64,000 nt of DNA from Oscillospiraceae bacterium (GTDB lineage Bacteria > Bacillota > Clostridia > Oscillospirales > Oscillospiraceae). This document shows positions 26,062 to 34,528 of this stretch, piece after piece; the first letter of the stretch is position 1, and the number at the start of each line of letters is the position of its first letter. Both the position numbers and the translations under genes were made by a program. The DNA lies in assembly GCA_015068425.1 (NCBI GenBank), contig SVKK01000005.1, positions 1-64,000 of the forward strand, read 5' to 3'. The notes below the pieces were generated by a model. It worked only from the letters and a program-made list of their open reading frames with translations. It was not told where the DNA came from and ran no database searches.

Positions 26062-26949
26062 TTATTCTTTAAATCCGAAGTTGCGAAGCAGCACATCGCT
26101 GTCTCGCCAGTTTTCCTTAACCTTGACCCATGTCTGGAGATAAACCTTGGTACCCATAAAGCGCTCAATATCGCGTCGGGCCTGCTCGCCTATCTTCTTG
26201 AGCATTGCCCCCTGCTTTCCGATAATAATACCTTTATGACTTGCTTTTTCGCAATAAATGGTCACATCAAGGTCAATTATCTCATTTTCACGCTCAGTAA
26301 AACGGGTAACCTCAACGGCTGTTCCGTGGGGAATCTCTTTATCAAGACAGCGCAGAAGCTTCTCGCGGACTATTTCGGCGCAGACATGCTTGTCCGGCTG
26401 GTCAGTTACCATATCCTCGGGGAAAAGTGCGGGAGATTCAACGGCGTAGTCTTCCATCATCTCAAGTAGCTGCTCGGTGCCGTTTTTACGCATTGCGGAA
26501 ATGGGGATGATGGCTTTCCAGTCGAACACCTCAGCATAACAGGCGATAACGGCCAGAAGAGCCTCTTTTTCAACGGTATCAATCTTATTGATGATCAATA
26601 TTGCTGGGCATCCGCTCTGCTTGATACGTGCAATGAGCGCTTCCTCCTGAGAGCCGATATTGGCAATAGGCTCAACAACGAGGAGAATAAGGTCAACATC
26701 GGGAATGGACTCATTTACCACATTCACCATATAGTCTCCAAGTTTTGTGCGGGGCTTGTGGAAACCGGGGGTATCCATAAGCACAAGCTGAGTATCTCCC
26801 CTGTTGATAACAGCGGTAATTCGGTTTCTTGTGGTCTGGGGCTTGTTGGAAACAATGGCAATTTTCTCACCAACAAGGGAGTTGGTTAAAGTGGATTTTC
26901 CTACATTGGGTCTACCGCAGATAGTAATCATTGCAGTTTTGTTTATCAT
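26062..26949 (-). CDS. era: GTPase Era
   Basis: Era is a GTPase that binds the 3' end of 16S rRNA during 30S maturation. The 295-residue protein has G1 in CGRPNVGKSTL, G2 in TTRNRI, G3 in DTPGFHKP, G4 in NKID and, from about residue 200, a C-terminal KH domain with IIIGKQGAMLKKIGEQAR. It starts at ATG 26949 behind GGGAGATTACAG, downstream of ybeY. Confidence 0.97.
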   Translation of the reverse strand: MINKTAMITICGRPNVGKSTLTNSLVGEKIAIVSNKPQTTRNRITAVINRGDTQLVLMDTPGFHKPRTKLGDYMVNVVNESIPDVDLILLVVEPIANIGSQEEALIARIKQSGCPAILIINKIDTVEKEALLAVIACYAEVFDWKAIIPISAMRKNGTEQLLEMMEDYAVESPALFPEDMVTDQPDKHVCAEIVREKLLRCLDKEIPHGTAVEVTRFTERENEIIDLDVTIYCEKASHKGIIIGKQGAMLKKIGEQARRDIERFMGTKVYLQTWVKVKENWRDSDVLLRNFGFKE

Positions 26950-26997
26950 CTGTAATCTCCCTAATATTTTTAGAAGGTAAAGGACATTTGACCTTCT

Positions 26998-27480
26998 TTA
27001 TAAACCTATGATTTTCATAATCGCGTCTTCTCTTGAGCGCATCTGGGCTTTCTGCTCCGCCTCGTCAAGATGGTCATAGCCAAGAAGATGCAAAACGGAA
27101 TGAACGCAAAGATAGCTAATCTCGCGAGCAAAGCTATGACCGTATTCTTCAGCCTGAGCATAGCAGCGCTCCAGCGATAAAACCATGTCTCCCAGAACTA
27201 TTCTTCCCTTCTCATGGTCATATTCGCATAATTCAGATGAAAATGCGCCGGGAACAAGCTCATTCATAGGGAAAGACAGCACATCCGTGGGGCGGTCAAT
27301 CTCCCTTTGCTCCAAATTAATGGCGTGGATACCCGCGTCATCAGTTAACATAATACTTATATGACACTTCTCACTAATCCCCTCGGCCTTCAGCGCTGCT
27401 GACGCGGCGCGTTTGAGCAGCCGGGCAACTCCAAAATGGCCAAGACCGCGTTTTTCTCTGTATACCTGTATCTTATGCAT
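26998..27480 (-). CDS. ybeY: Endoribonuclease YbeY
   Basis: A 160-residue metalloprotein involved in 16S rRNA 3' maturation and ribosome quality control. It has the zinc motif HSVLHLLGYDH near residue 130, preceded by EREIDRPTDVLSFPM, and LGDMVLSLERC. It follows phoH by 26 bases, the standard phoH-ybeY linkage. The dgkA and cdd genes that often follow ybeY in Firmicutes are absent here. Confidence 0.95.
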   Translation of the reverse strand: MHKIQVYREKRGLGHFGVARLLKRAASAALKAEGISEKCHISIMLTDDAGIHAINLEQREIDRPTDVLSFPMNELVPGAFSSELCEYDHEKGRIVLGDMVLSLERCYAQAEEYGHSFAREISYLCVHSVLHLLGYDHLDEAEQKAQMRSREDAIMKIIGL

Positions 27481-27506
27481 AATCTAATTTTCCTCTTTTG
27501 GACTGA

Positions 27507-28505
27507 TTACTTTTTCTTATATTTTCCGGGCATCGTCTTTGCCGGTGCTTTGTCAGGAAAAGACTTCTTTTCGTATGCCTCAATTATCCGCTGAACAAGC
27601 ACATGGCGTACAACGTCCTCACTTGTCAGGCGGCAGATAGCAATATCCTCAATTCCGTCAAGAACGCGCATTGCCTCTTTCAGACCGCTGGGCTTATCAC
27701 TGGGCAGATCTATCTGGGTAACATCGCCGGTGATAACCATTTTTGAACCGAAGCCCATACGGGTAAGAAACATCTTCATCTGTTCCCGGGAGGTATTCTG
27801 GGCTTCATCAAGGATAATAAAGCTATCATCAAGAGTGCGTCCGCGCATATATGCAAGAGGGGCAACCTCAATATTGCCTTTTTCCAGATAGCTGTTATAA
27901 GTTTCCGCTCCGAACATATCAAAGAGTGCGTCATACAGCGGGCGGAGGTAAGGGTCTACCTTGCTCTGCAGATCTCCGGGCAAAAAGCCCAGTCTCTCGC
28001 CTGCTTCAACCGCAGGTCTTGTAAGGATTATTCTGTTTACTTCCTTGGCACGGAAGGCAGCAACTGCTGCAGCAACTGCGAGATAGGTCTTACCGGTTCC
28101 CGCAGGTCCTATACCAAGAGTGATGGTGTTATTTTTAATGGCCTCGCAGTAGGCACGTTGGCCGAGAGTTTTGGCTTTGACAGCCTTGCCCTTGCTGCTT
28201 ACGCAAACAGTGTCCCCTGCGATGGCGGATATTTTGGTTTCTTTACCCTCACGTACAAGCTTAAGTATATAGCGCACATTCTGGGCGTCAATATTCTCGC
28301 CCCTTGCAGCAAGAGAGATAAGCCCTTCAATGGCCTTTTCCGCAAGGGCAACATTTTCCTCGCTTCCGCTTATGCGAAGGCTGCTGTCCCTGTCCGTTAC
28401 GGCCACATCCAGCTCGGTCTCAATAATTCTTATATTCTGGTCGAAAGAGCCAAAAACATTGACTATGTTTTCAATTCTGTCCACTTCTATTCTTTTCTCT
28501 GCCAT
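27507..28505 (-). CDS. phoH: PhoH-like P-loop ATPase (YbeZ)
   Basis: A 332-residue PhoH-family ATPase. An N-terminal KH-like region (about residues 1-110) precedes the ATPase core with Walker A GPAGTGKTYLAVAAA, RPAVEAGERLGFLPGDLQ, Walker B SFIILDEAQNT and GDVTQIDLP. It likely works with YbeY in RNA processing. The start ATG 28505 comes directly after the yqfD stop (TAAATG), so translation is coupled to the sporulation genes upstream. Confidence 0.94.
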   Translation of the reverse strand: MAEKRIEVDRIENIVNVFGSFDQNIRIIETELDVAVTDRDSSLRISGSEENVALAEKAIEGLISLAARGENIDAQNVRYILKLVREGKETKISAIAGDTVCVSSKGKAVKAKTLGQRAYCEAIKNNTITLGIGPAGTGKTYLAVAAAVAAFRAKEVNRIILTRPAVEAGERLGFLPGDLQSKVDPYLRPLYDALFDMFGAETYNSYLEKGNIEVAPLAYMRGRTLDDSFIILDEAQNTSREQMKMFLTRMGFGSKMVITGDVTQIDLPSDKPSGLKEAMRVLDGIEDIAICRLTSEDVVRHVLVQRIIEAYEKKSFPDKAPAKTMPGKYKKK

Positions 28506-29729
28506 TTATTCATCATCCGCTTTCTGACTGAACCTATATTTGCTTTGGGCGATTTCATCCTCGCTTACAGCTACAGTCCTTCCGATATTTTCGACGCAGC
28601 GAACTCTCAATGTTGAAATAATCAGTCCTTCATTTTTGCTGAAATTAAGTTTCTCGCCGAGAATCTCGCCGTCTTTAATTTCCCGGGAAAGTTCCTCTCT
28701 CAGACAGTATTCCAATTCCTGTGCCGCCACATAATAATCTGTTTCATATTCTTCGCAAGTATAGTAACAGGATGTTTCCTTCACTATACTCAATGGAAGC
28801 TTAATCAAACCTTTAATCTCAGGACTCCATACAGATATGATTTTATCACAAAAGCTGTCTGAAATGCTACTGCTTGAATAAAAATTTATTCGTTTATTGC
28901 CTATTATTAAAGCATATTTTCTTGATTTCTCACCTGTAGCTATACGTTTTTGTTTTATTGACGGTCTTATTGCCGAAAAAATATTATTTGTTTCAGCCTT
29001 TATGCTGCCAAGGGAATGGAGAAAACGTGGCGGAGAATAACTGCTTTCCACGATTCCCGATATTAAAATATCGCCCTTTTTCACCGCGTCTCCGGATTTA
29101 ACAACGCTTTTTCCCTCAAGAGTGTTTATCTCCATTATAAATGCGTCTTTATCCGATATAATATTTGAACATTCATTTTCATATATCATTTCCGGCGGAG
29201 ACTTTCTTTCGACAATGATTACCTCTGCCAAGCTCCCGTGCATATTGACTGTTATCCAGCTCAGTTCCGGTATGCGGTAAAGCATCTTGCTTCTGATAGA
29301 GTCTGCAGAAAATCCCGGCCAGAAAGAACCGCAGCCAACACCGCACTCAGAAAGTGCACATAGAATTTCCCCATCCGGAATATTTTTGTTGCCTTTAAGC
29401 TCAATTTCCCAAACATAGAATTTTGACCAAAAAACAAGTCCTATCAAAGAAATCATAAAAATAACAGGAAGTATTTTCCTACGAAATGTTCTTATCCATT
29501 CTTTGCCGCTGCTAAGTACCGTTAAATCACAAAAACATTTTTTCGCAATATTCTTGCAGGGCTCAATATCTCCTGTATGTACCTTCAGTTCCGCAGTAAA
29601 CTTATCAATTCTTCTAATTGAAGCAAGTTCAATTGCCGCATCCGCGCAGCTATTCAAGAAACTTTCCGGAATTAAGCCCTTAATTCTGATATGAGCCATT
29701 CCGGAAAGATAGCCAAAAATTGCAGACAT
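28506..29729 (-). CDS. yqfD: Sporulation protein YqfD
   Basis: A 407-residue YqfD-family protein with a soluble N-terminus, one strong membrane segment (ILPVIFMISLIGLVFWSKFYV, about residues 85-107) and a long extracytoplasmic domain. After the membrane it has IELKGNKNIPDGEI, a POTRA-like start. In Bacillus yqfD is expressed in the mother cell under sigma-E and is needed for efficient sporulation. It starts two bases after the yqfC stop. Confidence 0.88.
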   Translation of the reverse strand: MSAIFGYLSGMAHIRIKGLIPESFLNSCADAAIELASIRRIDKFTAELKVHTGDIEPCKNIAKKCFCDLTVLSSGKEWIRTFRRKILPVIFMISLIGLVFWSKFYVWEIELKGNKNIPDGEILCALSECGVGCGSFWPGFSADSIRSKMLYRIPELSWITVNMHGSLAEVIIVERKSPPEMIYENECSNIISDKDAFIMEINTLEGKSVVKSGDAVKKGDILISGIVESSYSPPRFLHSLGSIKAETNNIFSAIRPSIKQKRIATGEKSRKYALIIGNKRINFYSSSSISDSFCDKIISVWSPEIKGLIKLPLSIVKETSCYYTCEEYETDYYVAAQELEYCLREELSREIKDGEILGEKLNFSKNEGLIISTLRVRCVENIGRTVAVSEDEIAQSKYRFSQKADDE

Positions 29730-29731
29730 TT

Positions 29732-29989
29732 TTATTCAAGCTCAAGGCTTAAAATATTTCCGCCTATTATGAGCCCCTCCTTCTTCATCGCAATAATATA
29801 AAGATTCTCCCCGCCTATCCTAACTCTCTCTTTTTTACAATCAACCACTATGCATTCACAATTGCATTCAAGAACTCCCCTGCAGTTTTCAATACTCATT
29901 CGCTTCTTGCCCGTCAAGCATATGCGGCATGCTCCGGCTGCATCAGACGGCAGACCATATTTTTCAAGGGCGTTTTCAACCACTCCCAC
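29732..29989 (-). CDS. yqfC: Sporulation protein YqfC
   Basis: An 85-residue YqfC-family protein. It contains RMSIENCRGVLECNCECIVVDCKKERVRIGGENL and ends with LIIGGNILSLELE, the conserved core. The start is GTG 29989 behind AGAGGTGATCAG. It is first of the yqfC-yqfD-phoH-ybeY-era run, which in spore formers can be read from a sporulation promoter; its role is not known in detail. Confidence 0.87.
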   Translation of the reverse strand: MGVVENALEKYGLPSDAAGACRICLTGKKRMSIENCRGVLECNCECIVVDCKKERVRIGGENLYIIAMKKEGLIIGGNILSLELE

Positions 29990-30075
29990 CTGATCACCTC
30001 TTATGAAAATCTATGCAGAGAAGGACAACTTTAGCCCCTCGAAATCATAGTATTAAAGCAAAGGGGGTGCCATAA

Positions 30076-31053
30076 ATCAAAAAGTATATTGTTCGTTTTT
30101 TTAGCGCTTGTATAATTGCCTCTGCATTATTTGTTCTAACATTAAACCCCGGGGAATTTTCAGAAGCTGTAAAAGATGCATTAAATGTCTGCGCCAGCAT
30201 CATTATCCCCTCTCTCCTTCCGTTTTTCTTTATATCCGGACTTATTTCTTCTATGGGCTTTGCAGATGATATGGCAAAGCTCATGCAAAAACCTTTTAAG
30301 CGTTTTTCTTGTGTAGCGGCTTATGCATGCACCCCCTTCCTCCTTGGTATACTTGGTGGTTATCCTGTGGGTGCGATAGCAATTTCGGAACTTGTGAAGG
30401 ATGAAAAAATAAGCTCCAAAGAAGCAGAAAGGATTCTCCCATTCTGCAATAATACCGGCCCGGCATTTATAGTCGGCGCCGTTGGAAGCGGAATATTTGC
30501 TTCGGGCAAGGCGGGCATAATGCTATACTGCTGTCATATTGCCGCCGCCTTGATTCTTGCTGTATTATCCTTGCATAGCTTAAGAAACGAACAGACTTTC
30601 TCCCTTGAATCAGTAGATAACTATCCATCCTTGCTCAGGATTTTGCCCGCTTGTGTGAGGCTTGCTTTAGACAAATGTTTTACAATATGCTCATTCGTTA
30701 TTTTTTTCGCTGTTATCTCAGAAATTCTAAAGTCTCTCGGAATAATATCATCAGTATCCCTTGCCCTTAACAAAGCAAGCGGACTTGAAATCGGAATATG
30801 CGAAAGTCTCATCGCGGGATTTACTGAGCTTGGCGGTGGAATTGCTTCCATGGCGGGGATGAAATTATGCCGAAGCAGCCTTACCCTTGCGGCATTCATT
30901 CTTGGATTCGGAAGTCTGTCCGTGCATTGTCAGACTTTTGCAGTTGTAAGCGAAGCAAATATAAAATGCGCCCGACATTTTGTCGGACGCATTTTACACG
31001 GAGCCATTTCGGCTCTTTTAATATATATTTTTTACGGCATTATCAGAATTTGA
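30076..31053 (+). CDS. ylbJ: YlbJ-like sporulation integral membrane protein, apparent AUC start
   Basis: A protein of about 325 residues with eight or so membrane segments and nucleoside-recognition (Gate) character. It reads IIIPSLLPFFFISGLISSMGF, then GILGGYPVGAIAISELVKDEKISSKEAERILPFCNNTGPAFIVGAVG. The first ATG in frame (30253) would cut off the first membrane segment and part of the second conserved segment. The similarity runs back to IKKYIVRFF, and the only codon correctly spaced (6 bases) behind AAGGGGGTG (30061-30069) is ATC at 30076. Either AUC is used or an ATG was changed to ATC. It is divergent from yqfC, fitting a sporulation neighbourhood. Confidence 0.8.
   Translation: MKKYIVRFFSACIIASALFVLTLNPGEFSEAVKDALNVCASIIIPSLLPFFFISGLISSMGFADDMAKLMQKPFKRFSCVAAYACTPFLLGILGGYPVGAIAISELVKDEKISSKEAERILPFCNNTGPAFIVGAVGSGIFASGKAGIMLYCCHIAAALILAVLSLHSLRNEQTFSLESVDNYPSLLRILPACVRLALDKCFTICSFVIFFAVISEILKSLGIISSVSLALNKASGLEIGICESLIAGFTELGGGIASMAGMKLCRSSLTLAAFILGFGSLSVHCQTFAVVSEANIKCARHFVGRILHGAISALLIYIFYGIIRI
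30963..30995 (-). terminator. Hairpin inside the ylbJ 3' end, likely terminator of the chromate-transporter operon
   Basis: AAAATGCGCCCGACA (30963-30977) pairs with TGTCGGACGCATTTT (30981-30995) with one mismatch and a three-base loop. On the minus strand the right-hand arm is followed by a T-rich run. It lies about 50 bases beyond the minus-strand stop at 31043 yet inside ylbJ coding sequence. Confidence 0.6.
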
Positions 31054-31618
31054 ACACAAGTCCCGCAACTGCGGAAAATGCAATAAACACAAGAGGGTGG
31101 AATTTCTTTGTCTTCTTCACAAGGTTGGTAAACACCCAGATAACAGCGAAGAGTATTATCGCTTTCGGGTCAACAAGGTCAAATATCCTTCCACTTAGCT
31201 TAAATGCGGGTATATCCACAATACACAGCATAAGAACGCTGACTCCCGCGGCGGCTATCAAGGCTGTTGAGGCAGGTCTTATCCCGTAAAAAACACGGTC
31301 AACATACTTGCTGTTTCTGAAGGCCTTCAAAAAAGCGGCCACTATCAAAATAACAATAGCTGACGGGAGAACAAGACCCAAGGTTGCTATAATGCTTCCG
31401 GGTATGCCTGCGGTGAGATAACCCACATAGGTTGCCATATTTACGCCTATGGGACCGGGGGTTGATTCGCTTACCGCCACCATATCCGCAAGCTGAGCAG
31501 GGGTGAACCATCCTGTGCGGGCGGAAATATCCTCAAGGAATGGAATAGTTGCCATTCCGCCGCCTACAGAAAAAAGACCCGTCAGAAAAAATTCAATGAA
31601 AAGCTGAATATAAATCAC
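31043..31618 (-). CDS. Chromate transporter family protein, second subunit
   Basis: A 191-residue short-chain CHR-domain protein with about six membrane segments. It has FSVGGGMATIPFLEDISAR, WFTPAQLADMVAVSESTPGP and GVNMATYVGY, the repeated motif of the CHR family. Short-chain members come as unlike pairs encoded side by side, as here; together they form an antiporter-like unit. Chromate as the physiological substrate is uncertain in anaerobes. Its ATG overlaps the stop of the upstream partner (31615-31618). Its 3' end overlaps the convergent ylbJ by 11 bases. Confidence 0.85.
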   Translation of the reverse strand: MIYIQLFIEFFLTGLFSVGGGMATIPFLEDISARTGWFTPAQLADMVAVSESTPGPIGVNMATYVGYLTAGIPGSIIATLGLVLPSAIVILIVAAFLKAFRNSKYVDRVFYGIRPASTALIAAAGVSVLMLCIVDIPAFKLSGRIFDLVDPKAIILFAVIWVFTNLVKKTKKFHPLVFIAFSAVAGLVFKF

Positions 31619-32166
31619 TTCTTCTCAGCCCCCTTTGCTTTTATACTTCCGATAAGGAGACCGGCAATCGCTGACATAAGGACAAAAACAACGGGTGTAA
31701 TATCTATAAATACAGCAAGAACAAAGACAACAATAAAAATGGCAAGGGTTATCCTGTCCACAACGGTTTTCTTCCAAAGCTTAACAACAGCATTAAGAAT
31801 AAGTACACATACGCAAACTCGAATGCCGCCGAATACATGAATAACAGCGGGAATATCCGCAAAATTGCTAATAAGGGCAGCGATTACCGTGATTATAACA
31901 ACAGAAGGAAACACAACGCCGGCAGTGGCAGCAAAGCCACCCCAAATTCCCAGAAGCTTTTTGCCTATGAAAGTTGCGGTATTGACGGCTATAACGCCCG
32001 GGGTGCACTGACCGATGGCGAAATAATCCGAAAGCTCCTCCTCCGTTGCCCAGCCTTTATTTTCAACAACCTCGCGCTGCAGAATGGGAAGCATTGCATA
32101 ACCTCCGCCAAAGGTCATCACTCCAACCTTTGCAAAGGTTAAAAAAACATCCAGATAGTTGTTCAC
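31615..32166 (-). CDS. Chromate transporter family protein, first subunit, GTG start
   Basis: 183 residues with about six membrane segments, carrying VGVMTFGGGYAMLPILQRE, GWATEEELSDYFAIGQCTPG and AVNTATFIG, the same CHR motif as the partner downstream. The start chosen is GTG 32166 behind GGAGGTGG; an upstream in-frame ATG has no ribosome binding site. The two subunits overlap by four bases and are coupled. Confidence 0.85.
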   Translation of the reverse strand: MNNYLDVFLTFAKVGVMTFGGGYAMLPILQREVVENKGWATEEELSDYFAIGQCTPGVIAVNTATFIGKKLLGIWGGFAATAGVVFPSVVIITVIAALISNFADIPAVIHVFGGIRVCVCVLILNAVVKLWKKTVVDRITLAIFIVVFVLAVFIDITPVVFVLMSAIAGLLIGSIKAKGAEKK

Positions 32167-32261
32167 TCTTCCACCTCCAGAAAATGTTTTCATAAAGTAT
32201 ACCACCTGATTTCAAAAAAAGAAAGTTGTTAATCGATATAGATTATGATAAAATCCGAATT

Positions 32262-33623
32262 ATGGAAAATAATATTGAACTTAAGAAAAACCAAATATAT
32301 GAAGCTGATATAGTCTCCTGGTCCAGTGACGGAGGCGGAGTCTGCCGCATTAATGGCAGAGCGGTGTTTGTTCCCGGTGCAATTCCCGGTGAAAGGTGGG
32401 AAGTTCGCATTCTCAAGGTTACTAAAACCGCAATTTTCGGAAAGGGAGAAAAGCTCCTTTCCCCCTCCCCGGACCGCATTACTCCCGACTGCCCCTATTT
32501 CAAGAAATGCGGAGGCTGCGCCCTGAGACACATCACTTATGATGCCGAGCTTGATTTTAAACTGGAGAGAGTAAACGAGGCATATAAGCGCATTGGCGGA
32601 CTTGATTTGATTGCCGATGAAATAATTGGCGGAGAGGAAACCGAGCGCTACCGCAACAAGGGTATTTACGCAATCGGCGAGGGACCCGTAAAAGGATTTT
32701 TCCGCCCCCGCAGCCACGACATTATCCCCGTGGAGGACTGCATTATTCAGGACAAGTCCTCCAACTGCGCCGCTAAGGCGGTATGCGATTTTATGGCCGA
32801 AAACGCTGTCCCCGCCTATCACGAACTCAGCAGCAAGGGACTTGTCCGCCATGTTTTCACCCGCTATGGCCGTGTATCCGGCGAGCTTCAGGTAACCGTG
32901 GTTGCCGCAGGCGGTTTCGGCAGCAAAACCACTGCTCTCACCGAAGCGATCCGCAAGGCTTGTCCCGAGTGTGTAAGCATTGTTCTCAATGTTAACCGCA
33001 GCAAAGGCAACACTGTCCTTGCGGGAGACTTCTATACCCTCTGGGGCAAGGATACCATCAGTGATACTCTTTGCGGATTGGAATTTGAACTTTCTCCCCG
33101 CTCCTTTTATCAAATAAATCCCGTACAGGCTGAAAAGCTTTATTACAAGGCTCTTGAATACGCCTCTCCCGACGGAAAAGGCCTTATTCTGGACCTCTAT
33201 TGCGGAGCGGGTACTATTTCCCTCTGTCTTGCCCGAGGCTGCGAAAAGGTAATCGGCGCTGAAATCGTTCCCGAGGCTGTTGAAAACGCAAAAATGAATG
33301 CGTTGAGAAACGGCATCCAAAATGCTGAGTTCATCTGCGCGGATGCAGGTGAAGCCGCCGCAGAGCTTCTTCGCAGGGGGACAAAACCCGACGCTGTCGT
33401 TGTGGATCCGCCCCGAAAAGGACTTTCAGCGGAAGTTATCGACGCCATATGCGCAATGTCTCCCGAAAGAGTTGTCTATGTTTCCTGCGATGTTTCCACT
33501 CAGGCCCGGGATTTGAAAATATTCGCCGAGAAAGGCTATACGGCAAAAAAAGCTGCTGCAGTTGATATGTTCCCCCGCACACACCATGTGGAGACGGTTG
33601 TTTGTTTAGAAAAGGCTGATTAG
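32262..33623 (+). CDS. 23S rRNA (uracil-5-)-methyltransferase, RlmD/RlmCD type
   Basis: A 453-residue RumA/TrmA family enzyme. It has an N-terminal TRAM domain (IYEADIVSWSSDGGGVCRI), an iron-sulfur cluster motif CPYFKKCGGCALRHITY, the SAM loop LDLYCGAGTISLCLA, VVVDPPRKGLS and the nucleophile in YVSCDVSTQARDL, with PRTHHVETVV at the end. It makes m5U in 23S rRNA; in Firmicutes one enzyme may modify two sites. The start is uncertain: ATG 32262 gives a normal length, but no ribosome binding site is visible there or at TTG 32226. Confidence 0.9.
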   Translation: MENNIELKKNQIYEADIVSWSSDGGGVCRINGRAVFVPGAIPGERWEVRILKVTKTAIFGKGEKLLSPSPDRITPDCPYFKKCGGCALRHITYDAELDFKLERVNEAYKRIGGLDLIADEIIGGEETERYRNKGIYAIGEGPVKGFFRPRSHDIIPVEDCIIQDKSSNCAAKAVCDFMAENAVPAYHELSSKGLVRHVFTRYGRVSGELQVTVVAAGGFGSKTTALTEAIRKACPECVSIVLNVNRSKGNTVLAGDFYTLWGKDTISDTLCGLEFELSPRSFYQINPVQAEKLYYKALEYASPDGKGLILDLYCGAGTISLCLARGCEKVIGAEIVPEAVENAKMNALRNGIQNAEFICADAGEAAAELLRRGTKPDAVVVDPPRKGLSAEVIDAICAMSPERVVYVSCDVSTQARDLKIFAEKGYTAKKAAAVDMFPRTHHVETVVCLEKAD

Positions 33624-33638
33624 AAAGGAGTTTCGCCT

Positions 33639-34079
33639 ATGAGAAAATCCATATGCATCTTTTTGGTTATTATGATTCTTCTCAGCTGTTTAACAGGCTG
33701 CGGCCTATTAAGAAATTTCACCGAAAGTTTAGAAAACAAGTCCGAAGCTTCCCCGATAGTTGATGAAATGATGAACGCACTTGCGGAAAATCGCACCACC
33801 GATGCAAAGGCCTTGCTTCACCCCGACACGGAAGAAGACTCAGACGAAGCCATTGCGCAGTTATGTGATTATCTGGACGGACGCAAGGCGGTTTCCATTG
33901 AGCCTTTAAGCATTAATATTCAAACAAACGTCAGCAACTCCGGAAAAACACGTCAGGAGAATATTAGCTATCGTGTTGACCTGAACGATGACAGCGCTAT
34001 TTACATAAACGCCGTATATCTTTCCGATAAATCCGGCTCGGGATTCCTGCACTTTCAGTTTGTAATTGGTTTGGTATAA
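33639..34079 (+). CDS. Small lipoprotein of unknown function
   Basis: 146 residues with a lipoprotein signal peptide MRKSICIFLVIMILLSCLTGC; the lipobox is LTGC with the cysteine at residue 21. The mature part starts with a helix-rich region (SPIVDEMMNALAENRTTDAKALLH) resembling a small helical/NTF2-like domain, then beta-rich sequence (IEPLSINIQTNVSNSG). It could be a DUF4878-like or other NTF2-type lipoprotein; I cannot assign it. It follows the methyltransferase by 15 bases with a good AAAGGAG, so they are probably co-transcribed. Confidence 0.7.
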   Translation: MRKSICIFLVIMILLSCLTGCGLLRNFTESLENKSEASPIVDEMMNALAENRTTDAKALLHPDTEEDSDEAIAQLCDYLDGRKAVSIEPLSINIQTNVSNSGKTRQENISYRVDLNDDSAIYINAVYLSDKSGSGFLHFQFVIGLV

Positions 34080-34151
34080 GATAACGGCTATTTCCTTATA
34101 ATTAAGTTCTTTTAGAGCTGACAGTATTTGCTCACAAAAGCAAAAAAATAC

Positions 34152-34180
34152 TTGAAATAACAATTTATATGTGTTAGTAT
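34152..34180 (+). promoter_or_regulatory. Promoter of secG
   Basis: TTGAAA (34152-34157), a 17-base spacer and TAGTAT (34175-34180), about 60 bases upstream of the secG start codon. Confidence 0.65.
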
Positions 34181-34243
34181 GTTCTGCGTGACTATCGACA
34201 AGTATGGGCATAGCCCATTTGACTTTGAAAGGATGAAACATTA

Positions 34244-34480
34244 ATGGAAACCATCAAACTCATACTCACCATCATTCAGCTTATCGCAGGCCTCGGTCTT
34301 ATCATCATCATTATGCTCCAGTCCGGTAAGGGTTCCGGTCTCAGCGGCGCTATCGGCGGCGGTAACGACAGCTATTCCTTCAAGGCTAAGGCAAAGACCA
34401 TGGACGCAAAGCTCACCAAGATGACCAAGTGGATCGCTCTTGCTTTCGTTGTTCTTACCTTCGTTCTGAACCTTCTGTAA
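34244..34480 (+). CDS. secG: Preprotein translocase subunit SecG
   Basis: A 78-residue protein with two membrane helices: IKLILTIIQLIAGLGLIIIIML and a C-terminal one ending FVVLTFVLNLL. Between them lies the family motif QSGKGSGLSGAIGGG. SecG assists SecYE in protein export. Its codons are strongly biased to those of highly expressed genes. It has its own promoter and a strong terminator and so forms a single-gene unit; the rnr-smpB genes that often follow secG are not here. Confidence 0.95.
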   Translation: METIKLILTIIQLIAGLGLIIIIMLQSGKGSGLSGAIGGGNDSYSFKAKAKTMDAKLTKMTKWIALAFVVLTFVLNLL

Positions 34481-34492
34481 GTTAAAAAATTC

Positions 34493-34525
34493 AAAGCTCC
34501 ATCCGAAATCGGATGGAGCTTTTTT
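34493..34525. terminator. Terminator downstream of secG
   Basis: AAAGCTCCATCCG (34493-34505) pairs with CGGATGGAGCTTT (34510-34522), then a T tract. The J-domain gene on the minus strand ends 4 bases away and may share it. Confidence 0.92.
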
Positions 34526-34528
34526 ATT

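Noticed and set aside
26972-26997. AGAAGGT/ACCTTCT hairpin between ybeY and era as a terminator
   Set aside because: Short stem with a long loop and no U tract on the minus strand; it lies inside what looks like one operon.
30067-30075. GTG as the ylbJ start
   Set aside because: GTG CCA TAA stops after two codons, and it overlaps the ribosome binding site.
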